Shown: piece after piece, positions 17,445 through 26,839 of the stretch
Layout: each line of letters begins with the position of its first letter
How positions within the stretch are numbered: position 1 is the first letter of the stretch
From: Nitrospirota bacterium
GTDB lineage: Bacteria > Nitrospirota > Nitrospiria > Nitrospirales > Nitrospiraceae
Length of the DNA: 64,000 nt
Reading direction: 5' to 3'
Assembly: GCA_040755395.1 (NCBI GenBank)
Contig: JBFMAX010000003.1
Location: forward strand, 248,001-312,000
Notes under the pieces: generated by a model
What the model was told of the DNA's origin: nothing
The model's database searches: none
Seen by the model: the letters and a program-made list of their open reading frames with translations, nothing else
Position numbers and translations under genes: made by a program

Positions 17445-20400
17445 ATGCCGCTCTCCCGCTTCCATCCCGTTATTGCCGACTGGTTCCGGACGCGATTCGG
17501 CGAGCCGACCGACGTCCAGGTGCGTAGTTGGCCGGCGATCGCCTCCGGCTCGGATGTTTTGATCGCCGCGCCCACCGGATCGGGCAAAACCCTCGCTGCC
17601 TTTCTCTCCTGCATCGATGCGCTCTTCAAGCAGGCTCTCGCCTGCGAGCTGGACGACCGTACCCAGGTGCTGTACGTCTCGCCGCTCAAAGCGCTGAGCA
17701 ATGACGTCCAGAAAAATCTGCAGCAGCCGTTAGCGGAGATCGGGCAGGCCGCGCTGGCGGCGGGCCTGCTCCTGCCCGAGATCCGCGTGCTGGTCCGGAC
17801 CGGCGATACGCCGGCTTTGGACCGGCAGCAGATGCTGCGCCGTCCGCCCCACATTTTGATCACGACGCCGGAGTCCCTGTATCTGTTGCTCACCGCGGAA
17901 AAGAGTCGGCTGATGCTGCGCGATGTGCGCACGGTGATCGTCGATGAAATTCATGCGCTTGCGCCGAACAAGCGCGGCGCCCATCTGGCCCTGTCGCTGG
18001 AACGGCTCGAGGCTCTGACCGCTGCGCGGCCTGTCCGCATCGGGCTGTCCGCGACCCAGCGCCCGATCGAAACGGTCGCCGAGTTTCTCGTCGGCGACCG
18101 AGTTCGAAGTTCCGAGTTCGAAGTTCGAGGTTATTCGATTTCAGAAAGTCCGAACTTCGAACGTCCTGCTCCGAGAACTTCGAACTTCGAACCTCGAACT
18201 TCGAACTCGATTGCGCCCTGCGCAATCGTCGACGTCGGGCACCGGCGCGACATGGACGTGGCGGTCGAGGTCCCAAAGGATGAGTTGGGCGCGGTGGCCA
18301 CCAACGCGATCTGGCGCGACATCTACGACCGTGTGGCCGAACTGGTGCAACAGCACCGGTCCACCCTGGTCTTCGTGAACACACGCCGGCTGGCCGAGCG
18401 GGTGGCGCACGACTTGGAAGAGCGCTTGCAGCATCTGGGCGCGCAGGTGGTGGCGGCGCATCACGGCAGTTTGTCGAGACAGATCCGGCTGTCCGCCGAG
18501 GAACGGTTGAAAACCGGGCGGACTCGCGTGGTGGTGGCGACTGCGTCGCTCGAACTGGGGATCGACGTAGGCACCGTCGATCTGGTCTGCCAGATCGGCT
18601 CGCCCCGCGCCATCGCCACGGCCTTGCAGCGGATCGGCCGGTCCGGACACTGGATCAAAGCCGTCCCGAAAGGCCGACTGTTTGCCACGACCCGTGATGA
18701 ACTGATCGAATGCGCCGCCCTGGTGCGGGCGATCCGGCGCGGCGCGCTGGATCGCCTCGACGTGCCGACCGCGCCGCTGGACATTCTGGCGCAGCAGATC
18801 GTGGCGGCCGCCGCGACCCAGGAATGGCGTGAGGACGAGCTGTTCGCTTTGTGCCGGCGCGCGTATCCGTACCGCGAACTGGACCGTAAAGACTTTGACG
18901 CGGTGGTGAGGATGCTGTCCGATGGCATTCCGGCCGGCCGCGGCCGCGGGCGGGCCTATCTGTATCACGACCGGATCAACCGGCGCATCAAAGCGCGGCG
19001 CGGCGCGCGCTTGGCGGCGATCACGTCGGGAGGCGCCATTCCGGACACGGCGAATTACACGGTGATCGCCGAGCCGGACGGAACGGTGGTCGGCTCGGTG
19101 GATGAAGACTTCGCGGTGGAAAGCCTCGCCGGGGACATCATTCTGCTGGGGAATGCGTCCTGGCGCATTCGCAATGTGGAGACGGGCAAGATGAGGGTGG
19201 AAGACGCGCACGGCGCTCCGCCGACCATTCCGTTCTGGCGCGGCGAAGCCCCGTCGCGCACTGCGGAGCTCTCGGCTGAAGTCGCGGCGTTACGGCAAGA
19301 GATAGCGAAGCAGGCGTGTGGCATGAAGCAAGAGGCCAGCGGTGGCGAGAGCCTTTTAGGCAATCCCCTTGCCTCTGGCTTCTTGCCCCTTGCCTGGCTT
19401 AAGAAGGAGTGCGGGCTGGATCAGCGCGGAGCGGAACAGGCGGTGGCGTACGTGGCTTCGGGAGTCGCGGTGCTCGGCGCGGTGCCGACTCAAGAGACCG
19501 TCATCGCCGAGCGGTTTTTCGACGAGAGCGGGGGGATGCAATTGGTCATTCATGCGCCGTTCGGCGGATGTCTGAACCGCGCCTGGGGCTTGGCGCTCCG
19601 CAAGCGTTTTTGCGTGACCTTTGATTTTGAGCTCCAGGCCGCCGCGACGGACGAGGGCGTCGTGATCTCGCTGGGCGAGCGGCACAGTTTTCCGCTGGAG
19701 AGCGTCTTCGGGTTTGTGCGGTCGGAATCCGTGCGCGAGGTGCTCACACAGGCGATTCTCGCGGCGCCCATGTTCGCCAGCCGGTGGCGCTGGAACGCCA
19801 CCCGCGCGCTGGCGCTGCTCCGGTTCGCCAACGGCAAACGCGTGCCGCCGCAGATCCAACGGATGCGCGCGGAAGACCTGCTGGCCGCCGTGTTCCCGGC
19901 GGCGTTGGCGTGCCAGGACAATATGCGCGATCCGCATGCGCCAAGGGATCTGCCCGATCATCCACTGGTCAAGGAAACCGTGCGGGACTGCCTCACCGAG
20001 GCGATGGACCTCGACGGGCTCATCGCGGTCTTGCAGCGCATTGAGCGGGGCGAGATCCGCTGCGTCGCGGTGGATACGCCGGTTCCCTCTCCTTTCTGTC
20101 ACGAGATTCTCAACGCCAATCCCTACGCCTACCTGGACGATGCGCCGCTGGAAGAGCGGCGCGCCCGCGCGGTCGAGATGCGGCGCACGTTGCCGCCCGA
20201 GATGGCCGGGAACATCGGGGCGTTGGATCCTGCGGCCATCGCGGAGGTGAGAGAAGAAGCCTGGCCGGTCGTCCGCGACGCCGACGAGCTGCACGATGCG
20301 CTGCTGACGCTGCTCTGGGTGCCCCGCGACCAAGTGCCGGCGTGGGAGGCGTACCTGCCGGTATTGATGGAGTCCGGACGGGCGATTGAACTGCAGGTGC

Positions 20401-21941
20401 GAGGCGAGGGGCGAGAGGCGAGGGGATGGACGGCGACGGAGAATCGTGCAGCGGTCGAACGCATGTTCGCCGGCGGCGATGAAGCAGCGTTGGATGCCAC
20501 GGTGCTGGGGTGGATGGAAAGCATCGGCCCGACAACGGCGGCGGAATTGGCTGAGCGGCTGCACGTGCCCTCTGACTGGGTTCAGGGCTCGCTCATTCGT
20601 CTGGAATCTACCGGCCAAGCCCTGCGAGGCCATTTCCGACCAATTCCACATTCCCCATTCCATATTTCACATTCAGGCGCCGCCGCGCCGGTCGAGTGGT
20701 GCCATCGCCGCCTCCTGGCCCGCATTCACCGGCTGACGATCGCTCGTCTCAGGAAAGAGATCGAGCCGGTGACCGCCGCCGAATTCATGCGGTTTCTGTT
20801 GCAGTGGCAGCACGTGGTACCGGGCTCGCGCCAACATGGCGAACCGGGCTTGTTGAAGGTCATCGAGCAACTGGCCGGGTTCGAGGCGGCCGCGTCGGCC
20901 TGGGAATCGCAGATCCTGCGTGTCCGAATGGCCAAGTATGAGCCGGAGCTGTTGGACCGGCTCTGTCTCAGCGGGGCCGTGAGTTGGGGGCGACTGACTC
21001 CGCATCCTCGTTTGGCCGACGGATGGGGAGCAGAGTCCAGCCGGCGTGGGCACCGAATCGTTCCCACCAGCGTGGCCCCGATCAGCCTGTTCCCTCGGGA
21101 GGAGGCGGCCTGGCTGCTGGCAACGTTCGGAGAGGAACGCCGACAGCCTGACGACACCTCTGGTCTCAGCTCGGTCGCACAGGACCTCCAGGGGTACCTG
21201 CGGGAGCGCGGCGCGAGTTTCTTCGCCGACCTGGTTCGGGGCACCGGGCACTTGCCGTCGCAGGTCGAAGACGGCCTGTGGGAGTTGGTCGCAGCGGGAC
21301 TGGTGACGGCGGACGGATTCGACAACCTGCGGGCCCTTATGGACCCGCGACGCCGGCGGGCGGAAGGGCGAGCGCGGCTGCGCCGGCCGCGACACGCGGC
21401 GGGACGGTGGTCGCTGCTGCGGGAAGCTGTCAGCCGGCAGCGAATAGCGAGTAGCGAACAGCGGACACACAGCGGCTCGGAGCTATCAGCGACCAGCTCT
21501 TCGCTATCTGCAAACATCCTGGCCGAACAGGTTGCCCGCCAGTTGCTCCGCCGCTACGGCGTGGTGTTTCGCGACCTGCTTGGGCGGGAATCGCTCAGCC
21601 TGCCGTGGCGGGATCTGTTGGTTCAGTATCGGCGGCTCGAATTGCGGGGCGAGGTGCGCGGCGGGCGGTTTGTCAGCGGGTTTACCGGCGAACAGTTCGC
21701 CTTGCCGGAGGCGGTGGAGTCGCTGCGGGCGTTGCGGAAGAGCGGCGGGAGCGGCGCGGCCGGTCAGGAGATCAAACTGTCCGCCGCCGATCCGTTGAAC
21801 CTGGTCGGCGTCATTCTGCCGGGGCCGCGCGTGCCGGCCCAGCCGTCCAACTTCATCGTGTTCCAGGACGGCATGGTTCTCAGGGTTGATGCTGCCTCGG
21901 CCGTGGTCTCTATCGACGCGGCCCGGTCATCGAACCGTTGA
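17445..21941 (+). CDS. lhr: Lhr-type ATP-dependent DNA helicase with in-frame repeat inserts
   Basis: About 1498 residues from the ATG at 17445. Walker A APTGSGKT at 42-49, DEIH at 167-170, LSATQRP at 201-207, then ATASLELGIDVGTVDLVC and the QRIGRSGH motif VI; winged-helix and Lhr core regions follow. Lhr is a superfamily 2 3'-5' helicase linked to DNA repair. Five stretches of short-word repeats interrupt the frame without stop codons: about residues 219-256, 623-651, 984-995, 1066-1079 and 1328-1357. The first lies between motif III (SAT) and the second RecA domain. The 3' end overlaps the convergent DUF3015 gene by 15 bp. TAACAT ends 8 nt before the ATG. Confidence 0.92.
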   Translation: MPLSRFHPVIADWFRTRFGEPTDVQVRSWPAIASGSDVLIAAPTGSGKTLAAFLSCIDALFKQALACELDDRTQVLYVSPLKALSNDVQKNLQQPLAEIGQAALAAGLLLPEIRVLVRTGDTPALDRQQMLRRPPHILITTPESLYLLLTAEKSRLMLRDVRTVIVDEIHALAPNKRGAHLALSLERLEALTAARPVRIGLSATQRPIETVAEFLVGDRVRSSEFEVRGYSISESPNFERPAPRTSNFEPRTSNSIAPCAIVDVGHRRDMDVAVEVPKDELGAVATNAIWRDIYDRVAELVQQHRSTLVFVNTRRLAERVAHDLEERLQHLGAQVVAAHHGSLSRQIRLSAEERLKTGRTRVVVATASLELGIDVGTVDLVCQIGSPRAIATALQRIGRSGHWIKAVPKGRLFATTRDELIECAALVRAIRRGALDRLDVPTAPLDILAQQIVAAAATQEWREDELFALCRRAYPYRELDRKDFDAVVRMLSDGIPAGRGRGRAYLYHDRINRRIKARRGARLAAITSGGAIPDTANYTVIAEPDGTVVGSVDEDFAVESLAGDIILLGNASWRIRNVETGKMRVEDAHGAPPTIPFWRGEAPSRTAELSAEVAALRQEIAKQACGMKQEASGGESLLGNPLASGFLPLAWLKKECGLDQRGAEQAVAYVASGVAVLGAVPTQETVIAERFFDESGGMQLVIHAPFGGCLNRAWGLALRKRFCVTFDFELQAAATDEGVVISLGERHSFPLESVFGFVRSESVREVLTQAILAAPMFASRWRWNATRALALLRFANGKRVPPQIQRMRAEDLLAAVFPAALACQDNMRDPHAPRDLPDHPLVKETVRDCLTEAMDLDGLIAVLQRIERGEIRCVAVDTPVPSPFCHEILNANPYAYLDDAPLEERRARAVEMRRTLPPEMAGNIGALDPAAIAEVREEAWPVVRDADELHDALLTLLWVPRDQVPAWEAYLPVLMESGRAIELQVRGEGREARGWTATENRAAVERMFAGGDEAALDATVLGWMESIGPTTAAELAERLHVPSDWVQGSLIRLESTGQALRGHFRPIPHSPFHISHSGAAAPVEWCHRRLLARIHRLTIARLRKEIEPVTAAEFMRFLLQWQHVVPGSRQHGEPGLLKVIEQLAGFEAAASAWESQILRVRMAKYEPELLDRLCLSGAVSWGRLTPHPRLADGWGAESSRRGHRIVPTSVAPISLFPREEAAWLLATFGEERRQPDDTSGLSSVAQDLQGYLRERGASFFADLVRGTGHLPSQVEDGLWELVAAGLVTADGFDNLRALMDPRRRRAEGRARLRRPRHAAGRWSLLREAVSRQRIASSEQRTHSGSELSATSSSLSANILAEQVARQLLRRYGVVFRDLLGRESLSLPWRDLLVQYRRLELRGEVRGGRFVSGFTGEQFALPEAVESLRALRKSGGSGAAGQEIKLSAADPLNLVGVILPGPRVPAQPSNFIVFQDGMVLRVDAASAVVSIDAARSSNR
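18099..18213. repeat. In-frame palindromic repeat array in lhr (TTCGAACTTCGAAC family)
   Basis: GTTCGAAGTTCCGAGTTCGA on the left arm is mirrored by AACTTCGAACTTCGAACC on the right arm around a spacer. It encodes about 38 residues (around 219-256) rich in S, E, F, R and N that are not part of Lhr helicases. Being free of stops and in frame, it is a protein-level insert. Confidence 0.8.
19313..19398. repeat. In-frame repeat array in lhr (GCAAGAGGC family)
   Basis: Left-arm words GCAAGAGGCC are mirrored by GCCTCTGGCTTCTTGCCCC. It encodes a linker with MKQEASGGESLLGNPLASGF. The words match the repeats at 16559 and 52814. Confidence 0.65.
20396..20430 (+). repeat. In-frame single-arm repeat in lhr (GAGGCGAGGGG family)
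   Basis: GAGGCGAGGGGCGAGAGGCG encodes RGEGREARG. Only one arm is present, unlike the palindromic inserts. Confidence 0.5.
20640..20682 (+). repeat. In-frame single-arm repeat in lhr (CATTCC family)
   Basis: A run of CATTCC-type words encodes IPHSPFHISHS. The words match the intergenic GAATGAGGAATG arrays read on the other strand. Confidence 0.5.
21425..21516. repeat. In-frame palindromic repeat array in lhr (CAGCGAATAGCG family)
   Basis: CAGCCGGCAGCGAATAGCGA is mirrored by a CTATCAGCGACCAGCTC...TCGCTATCTGC arm. It encodes about 30 Ser/Arg/Gln-rich residues (SRQRIASSEQRTHSGSE and on). Confidence 0.7.
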
Positions 21942-22346
21942 CCGCGCGGCCCATTCTTGTCTCAAGGCCGCCAGCATCGTCACGGGGGTTGTCCGATCCA
22001 TGCCTGCAAGGATCGGATATCGCTCCTGAACGAAGGCCAGGAACTCCATCTGCCGGTCGGGAGGCACGTTCATCAAGCTGCCGAGCGACAGGAGATATTC
22101 TCCGCTTCCTCGCGCCATGTCCTGTTTCAAGTTCTCATAGTTCATCCAGGCGAACGCCTCAACCTTCAGGTCCTCCCGCACCAGGCCGTCCTCCGTGAAC
22201 CAGGTCTTGCCGGACGTGGAGGACAGGAAGTTCGTCATCCCGTCGGACGTCGTGTCCAGAGTCGCTTTCAAGGTGCAGGCCGATACAGTCAGCGCAAGCA
22301 AGGCGACTGCGCACAGAGCCGGCAGCGCGGATTTCAAGGCGTTCAT
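21927..22346 (-). CDS. DUF3015-type lipoprotein
   Basis: A 139-residue lipoprotein with a lipobox VSAC (Cys at about residue 24) and the DUF3015 pattern TLKATLDTTSDGMTNFLSSTSG. The family is widespread in Gram-negative envelopes without a known role. The ATG at 22346 has a good GGAGGA ribosome site. A promoter with TATAGT lies about 50 nt upstream. The 3' end overlaps lhr by 15 bp. Confidence 0.88.
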   Translation of the reverse strand: MNALKSALPALCAVALLALTVSACTLKATLDTTSDGMTNFLSSTSGKTWFTEDGLVREDLKVEAFAWMNYENLKQDMARGSGEYLLSLGSLMNVPPDRQMEFLAFVQERYPILAGMDRTTPVTMLAALRQEWAARSTVR

Positions 22347-22398
22347 GGGATTCCTCCTCTCCTGGACGGAAGACCGATCACCGGTTCACGATGGTCCT

Positions 22399-22426
22399 AC
22401 TATAGCACAGGTCGCAGCCGAGTCAG
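22399..22426 (-). promoter_or_regulatory. Promoter of the DUF3015 lipoprotein gene
   Basis: On the minus strand CTGACT (22426-22421), 16-nt spacer, TATAGT (22404-22399). This gene has a normal leader of about 45 nt with a ribosome site, unlike the leaderless set. Confidence 0.55.
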
Positions 22427-22434
22427 CCTATGGC

Positions 22435-23166
22435 TCATGACTTGCCGATCCATATACTGCGGTTCGGCCGCTCGCGGTCGAATCGAACGACGCCGGTGTC
22501 CCCTTCGTGCCAGGCCGAGACTTCCTCGGGGGCGAGCAGATGAGATTCTCCTTCCTGCGAACGTCCAAGGTGATCGCGATAGCGGTAGCGGATGCGCCAC
22601 TGGCGGACGCGATTGATGGTGGTATTGGTCGGTCCGATGTGAACGACCGTTCCTTCCGCAACGAGTCCCTCTCGCGACAGGCGCCACGCCCGTAGGATCG
22701 ACCGCAGGCTGACGAGCGTCAACCCGCCGCCAAGCAATGTGAAGACCCCGCCCAGTCCTGTAAAAACCATCGCCGCGATCCGCTCGTCTTCGGCGGACGC
22801 CCGGCTCGACTGCGGCTCGCCGGACAGGTAGGTCACGGAAAACGGATGGCCTGCCTCAATCCGTTCCCATTCCTCCACGGACACTTCAGCCGAGTCCTCG
22901 ACGGCGTCGCCTTGTGCGGTCGTGAAACGGTAGGCGATCACGTAGCGAGTTCGCGAACGCTCCCCGCGTTTGGCCCGCTCGATGGCCTTGTCCAACACGA
23001 TAGCCTGAGCAGTGATCCCATGCTCACGGTATCGTTCTTCCAGCCGGCTCTCTTGGATGCCGTTCGCCAAGAAGACGACGCCGACCACAAGAAATATCGC
23101 GCCGGTCCAAAGCCCTACGGACCGGCGCGCGAGCTTGAACGCAGAAAATGATGGGCGCGAGAACAT
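22435..23166 (-). CDS. DUF3592 membrane protein, paralogue 1
   Basis: A 243-residue protein with a first membrane span near residues 18-38, a small soluble beta-rich domain, a second pair of hydrophobic segments near 125-150, and a C-terminal soluble domain that ends VVRFDRERPNRSIWIGKS. It is clearly paralogous to the next gene, which ends VVRFDRGRPRRSVWLGKA. DUF3592 function is unknown. It lies 9 bp after its paralogue and is the last gene of the run. Confidence 0.82.
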   Translation of the reverse strand: MFSRPSFSAFKLARRSVGLWTGAIFLVVGVVFLANGIQESRLEERYREHGITAQAIVLDKAIERAKRGERSRTRYVIAYRFTTAQGDAVEDSAEVSVEEWERIEAGHPFSVTYLSGEPQSSRASAEDERIAAMVFTGLGGVFTLLGGGLTLVSLRSILRAWRLSREGLVAEGTVVHIGPTNTTINRVRQWRIRYRYRDHLGRSQEGESHLLAPEEVSAWHEGDTGVVRFDRERPNRSIWIGKS

Positions 23167-23175
23167 GATGGTCTT

Positions 23176-23943
23176 TCACGCCTTGCCGAGCCACACGCTT
23201 CGCCGCGGCCGGCCGCGATCGAAGCGCACGACGCCCGTATCGCCCTCTTTCCAGGTTTCAGTCTCTTCAGGGGACAGCGCGCCGCTCTTGCCTTGGTGGA
23301 TTCTGCCGCGGTCGTCCCGGTACTGGTAGTGGATGGCCCATTGCTGGACGCCATTGACCCAGAGGCGGGTCGGACGCACATCCGTCACCGTGGCCTCGAT
23401 AGGAAACCCCTCACGGAGCAGCCATTCCCTTGTGCGGAGCTGACCGAGGCCTCGGAAGAAGAGAACCCCGCCGACACCGGTGAACACTCCGCCGAGGACC
23501 GTGAAGATGATCGGGAGCATCCACCCGCCGACCTGGCCTTCAACTCTGTAATGTTGCGGGTTGTCGGGCAGATAGGTGACCCGAATGGGCTCCCGTTCGA
23601 CCAACGTATCCCAGGTTTCCGCGCTCACCTCGGCGTCGCCCGTGATCAAACCGTTCGGGGCGACAAATCGAAAGGTGACGCGATAGGCAGGGGCCGTACG
23701 GCGTCGGCCGCCGCTGGAGGAGGATGTCCTGATCTCCTTTGTGAGGACCATGCCCTCGATTGTCCGTCCCTCCGCGTCGAGGCGCTTGCTCACAACGAGG
23801 TGTTGCGAGCCGACGTAGAGCCCGATGACCAGAAACGGCGCGCCGACGAACAACCAGACGCCGCCGAACCAGAACCAGAAGTTTCTCGCGCCAGGTCGAA
23901 CCACGGAGATACCCCGGGACGAAGCTCTGAGATCGGAGTACAT
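23176..23943 (-). CDS. DUF3592 membrane protein, paralogue 2
   Basis: A 255-residue protein sharing the layout of paralogue 1: TM near residues 25-45, soluble domain with YRVTFRFVAPNG, a glycine-rich TM pair (FTVLGGVFTGVGGVLF), and a C-terminal domain with ETWKEGDTGVVRFDR. The tandem arrangement suggests duplication. It begins 4 bp after the hydrolase gene ends. Confidence 0.82.
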   Translation of the reverse strand: MYSDLRASSRGISVVRPGARNFWFWFGGVWLFVGAPFLVIGLYVGSQHLVVSKRLDAEGRTIEGMVLTKEIRTSSSSGGRRRTAPAYRVTFRFVAPNGLITGDAEVSAETWDTLVEREPIRVTYLPDNPQHYRVEGQVGGWMLPIIFTVLGGVFTGVGGVLFFRGLGQLRTREWLLREGFPIEATVTDVRPTRLWVNGVQQWAIHYQYRDDRGRIHQGKSGALSPEETETWKEGDTGVVRFDRGRPRRSVWLGKA

Positions 23944-23947
23944 GAAT

Positions 23948-24757
23948 TCAGGAAAATACCCTCTGGACGAGGATCTTCTTCATCTTCTTCTGGATGCACT
24001 TGTCCTTGGGAACTTCTCCATGCGACAGCAACTGGGGAATCGCTTTGACCGGGTCCCGATACTTCCGCTTGCACTTGCCGGTCTTTTCCGTGTTTTGCTT
24101 TTTCTGGTTGCTCTTCCCCGCGTGACTCTCGATCTTGCCGGAAAGCAGCCGATCGAACGGGATGAAGTGATCCCCGGCAAACGGCGGGTTTTGCTGCCAC
24201 CGATTGAAAAAATACTCCACGTTGTCGGGAACCGGCCGCGTGATGTTTTTCCGCAAGCCTCCTTTTCCCACCCCGTCCAGGACGCCGAGGAAGGCGATCT
24301 TCCTGCCGTCGATTCTTTTGACGATCTGCAGCACGGCGTCCCCGCCGTAGCTGTGACCGATCAGGACGATCGGCATGGACGGGTTCTTGGCGTCGATTCT
24401 CTTGATGACCTCCTGCATTTGCTTGATGAAGGTCTCGTCGGTGGGCGGAGAAGGCGTGATCTTCCAGGCGAAGTCGTCCGGGTCCGCCGCCGGCACGCCG
24501 GGGTTGCCTTTCCGGTCGATCTCGTTCCAGTTCGAGATGTGGACATAGGCCCCTTTCTCGCGCAGAAACTTTTGGAACTTCTTGCCGGGCACGCAGCAGC
24601 CGGTGAAGCCGTTGACCAGAAACACGAACGCGGTGTACTTGTCCGCCTGCTCGATGGCGTTGTCCAGCGCCTGGTCGGCGGACGCCGGAAGCGCTGCCGA
24701 CAGCGCCAGAGCAATGGAAATCGTGACGCGGAGTCCGACCTGGAGCCAGCGGTTCAT
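23948..24757 (-). CDS. Secreted alpha/beta hydrolase-like protein with basic C-terminus
   Basis: A 269-residue protein with an N-terminal signal peptide (cleavage after ASA near residue 27). GHSYGGD is the nucleophile elbow GxSxG. A vicinal Cys pair (GFTGCCVPGK) is present early. After the hydrolase core the C-terminal 60 residues are strongly basic (KSNQKKQNTEKTGKCKRKYR and IQKKMKKILVQ). It is probably periplasmic or exported. A lipase-like or esterase-like activity is plausible; the substrate is unknown. Confidence 0.75.
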   Translation of the reverse strand: MNRWLQVGLRVTISIALALSAALPASADQALDNAIEQADKYTAFVFLVNGFTGCCVPGKKFQKFLREKGAYVHISNWNEIDRKGNPGVPAADPDDFAWKITPSPPTDETFIKQMQEVIKRIDAKNPSMPIVLIGHSYGGDAVLQIVKRIDGRKIAFLGVLDGVGKGGLRKNITRPVPDNVEYFFNRWQQNPPFAGDHFIPFDRLLSGKIESHAGKSNQKKQNTEKTGKCKRKYRDPVKAIPQLLSHGEVPKDKCIQKKMKKILVQRVFS

Positions 24758-24791
24758 TCGCGCCGATCCCTCTCTTCCGCGTGTTCCGCCG

Positions 24792-25784
24792 TCACCGGCC
24801 CTTTTCCCCCGATGCCTTTTGGCCTTTCCCCGCCAGGCTCTTCTCGTCTTCGTCTTCCTCCTCTTCGTCCTCTTCCTCGTCCTCTTCTTTCCCCGACTCT
24901 GAGCCGGTGGAGTCGGACGGTTTGCCGGAGGTCTTGCTTCCCTTGATCTTCGGATTTCTTCCCGACATGCCGCCGCCGAGTTTTACGTCGTCGAACGTGC
25001 CTATGCCGTAAATGGTAATGGCGACCGTCTTGACGTTCTTGGGCGGCGCTTCGAAAGTCGCGCGGAGGGTCTTCTCATCCTGGCCTTGGTTGAGTCTGCC
25101 GTGGGTAAACCCGTCGAGTTTCTTGATCGGGTATGTGGTGCCTGTTTCATAGTCCAACAGGTGTGTGTATTTCCCGTCTTCGCTGGTTCCCAGGCTCTCC
25201 GAATGTTTCTTCTCTTTGCCGCCTTCGTAATTGAGGGACACTGTCGCGGATAACACGGCCCCCCGAACCACCACGTCTTTCAATGTGGCCGTGACGTTTT
25301 TATCGAAATCCGTCTGAATCGTGTGGGAACCCAATCCGCCTGAACCTTTCCCGGAGCTGTCCTCTGCGTCTTCGTCCTCTTCCTCGTTTTCTTCCTCGTC
25401 CTTTTCTTCTTCTTCGGCTTCTTTTGAGGCGTCAAGCCGTTTGGCTGCGGGGGCGCTCTTGGATTTCTTGGCCTCCGGCTTGGAGGACTTCGCCGCGAGG
25501 AGGAGCCGGCCTTCCTGCGCGATGTCGCCGACATCCTGATTCACCTGATTCGGCGCTTGCGTCGAGCCCGCCAACTGAGCGGCCGGTGGAGGCTGGATCT
25601 GTTGGGGAGCCGCCGCGGCGATCGCCGCCGGCCGCGCGCTCGACTCCACGTCCTGCCGCGCCACCGCGACGGTTTCCCCCATGCAGCAGGTGAGAAGCAA
25701 ACAGCCCAGAGGAACGAGACCCGTGAACCGGCGTGTCATTCCGTTCCCTGAGGCCTTGCTGAAAACCTCAAGACTGACTTTCAT
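24792..25784 (-). CDS. Secreted, strongly acidic low-complexity protein
   Basis: A 330-residue protein with a good GGAGGT ribosome site. A signal sequence (about residues 16-42) contains GCLLLTCCMG and may be lipidated. Pro/Ala-rich and Lys-rich linkers are followed by an Asp/Glu tract (residues about 121-145), a roughly 130-residue folded beta-type segment, and a second Asp/Glu-rich tract near the C-terminus (GKEEDEEEDEEEEDEDEKS). No known family. The acidic tracts may bind cations or the basic tails of operon neighbours. Confidence 0.75.
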   Translation of the reverse strand: MKVSLEVFSKASGNGMTRRFTGLVPLGCLLLTCCMGETVAVARQDVESSARPAAIAAAAPQQIQPPPAAQLAGSTQAPNQVNQDVGDIAQEGRLLLAAKSSKPEAKKSKSAPAAKRLDASKEAEEEEKDEEENEEEDEDAEDSSGKGSGGLGSHTIQTDFDKNVTATLKDVVVRGAVLSATVSLNYEGGKEKKHSESLGTSEDGKYTHLLDYETGTTYPIKKLDGFTHGRLNQGQDEKTLRATFEAPPKNVKTVAITIYGIGTFDDVKLGGGMSGRNPKIKGSKTSGKPSDSTGSESGKEEDEEEDEEEEDEDEKSLAGKGQKASGEKGR

Positions 25785-25872
25785 GTGAGACCTCCTTCAT
25801 TCTCGACTTTCAAAAATATTCGTTCCGATCAGCCGTCTTCTGACCGAATGCGTGCGGGCTTGCCCGGGCAGC

Positions 25873-26739
25873 CTATCCCGCAGACTCTCGGACGAGACGG
25901 GCGGTCAAGACGTACTTGATCTTTCCGGACTCAATTCCAAAGCACCATTGCTTTTTCTTGAAGGTCTTGAGCTTGAAGCTTCCTTGATTCGCATGGGCAA
26001 GCAATTTGTCGCGCTTTTTCGTCTTGTTGTACCCTTTGACCCACTTGACGCGATCCTTACAGACGGTTTCAGCCGCCCCCTTCCAGACTTCGGTCAGGGC
26101 ATCGGCGATGACGCCCTTGACCTCATCCTGTTTCAATGCCGTGCCGGCCAGCGCAAGACCCGGTTCCGCCGTAGCGGCTCCCACCGTCTGGAGCGTCGTG
26201 CCGGTCGCGGCCGCGTATTTCCGGAGCGCATCGCGTACGTTGCTGAACCCCTTCGGGAGGGCCACATAAATGTTGGCTGTGAGCTCGAGATCTGAGCGTA
26301 ACGGGCCCTGGTAGAGGACGATCGGCTTTCGTGTTTCGGCGTCTTCAAGCGGAATCACCGAGCCCTCCCGGCACACCACTGCGAGAGTTGTGACCGGCTG
26401 TACCTCGGCATTTCCCTGCTCGGCGAGCCGCAAGACAATCGTGACCGCGTCCTTCTCCCCGCCCTTGTCGGTCATTGATTCTTTACAGCGTAGATCGTGG
26501 AGCTGCAGGGTGTAGGTGTCATTCGACGATGATGGAGTCCCTTCAGCGCTCCCCTCCTTCCTGGACTTTTTCTTGGACTTTCCAGGCAAAAACTGTCGGA
26601 TGTGTTGATCGCTCTCCTCCTTGGACGGATCCTCTGCCGGTTCCGCGGCGAAAGACCCTCCGCTTGTTGCAAATAGGAGCGCCGCGCTTCCCATACACAA
26701 AGCTCTGCGTGCGATGGAGTACATTCGATGTGCATTCAT
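25873..26739 (-). CDS. Secreted protein of unknown function
   Basis: A 288-residue protein from the ATG at 26739 (MNAHRMYSIARRAL), preceded by AAGGAGGT. The open frame extends far upstream in the shadow of the M48 gene and is not coding there. A signal peptide is followed by a KSKKKSRKEGSAEGT basic linker, a beta-rich domain with TLQLHDLRCKESM and VTIVLRLAEQGNAEVQ, and a Lys-rich C-terminal half (VKGYNKTKKRDKLLAHANQG). Four Cys may form disulfides. No family recognised. Confidence 0.75.
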   Translation of the reverse strand: MNAHRMYSIARRALCMGSAALLFATSGGSFAAEPAEDPSKEESDQHIRQFLPGKSKKKSRKEGSAEGTPSSSNDTYTLQLHDLRCKESMTDKGGEKDAVTIVLRLAEQGNAEVQPVTTLAVVCREGSVIPLEDAETRKPIVLYQGPLRSDLELTANIYVALPKGFSNVRDALRKYAAATGTTLQTVGAATAEPGLALAGTALKQDEVKGVIADALTEVWKGAAETVCKDRVKWVKGYNKTKKRDKLLAHANQGSFKLKTFKKKQWCFGIESGKIKYVLTARLVRESAG

Positions 26740-26839
26740 GAAGTGACCTCCTTCGTGAAGTGACCGGAGCGAATCACGAGCTGCGACGGAGAACTGTTCA
26801 CGTCGAAAATGAGCCGGTCCTGTGCGCGCCGGGGGACCG

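Noticed and set aside
19356-20663. 435-codon minus-strand frame
   Set aside because: Antisense to lhr.
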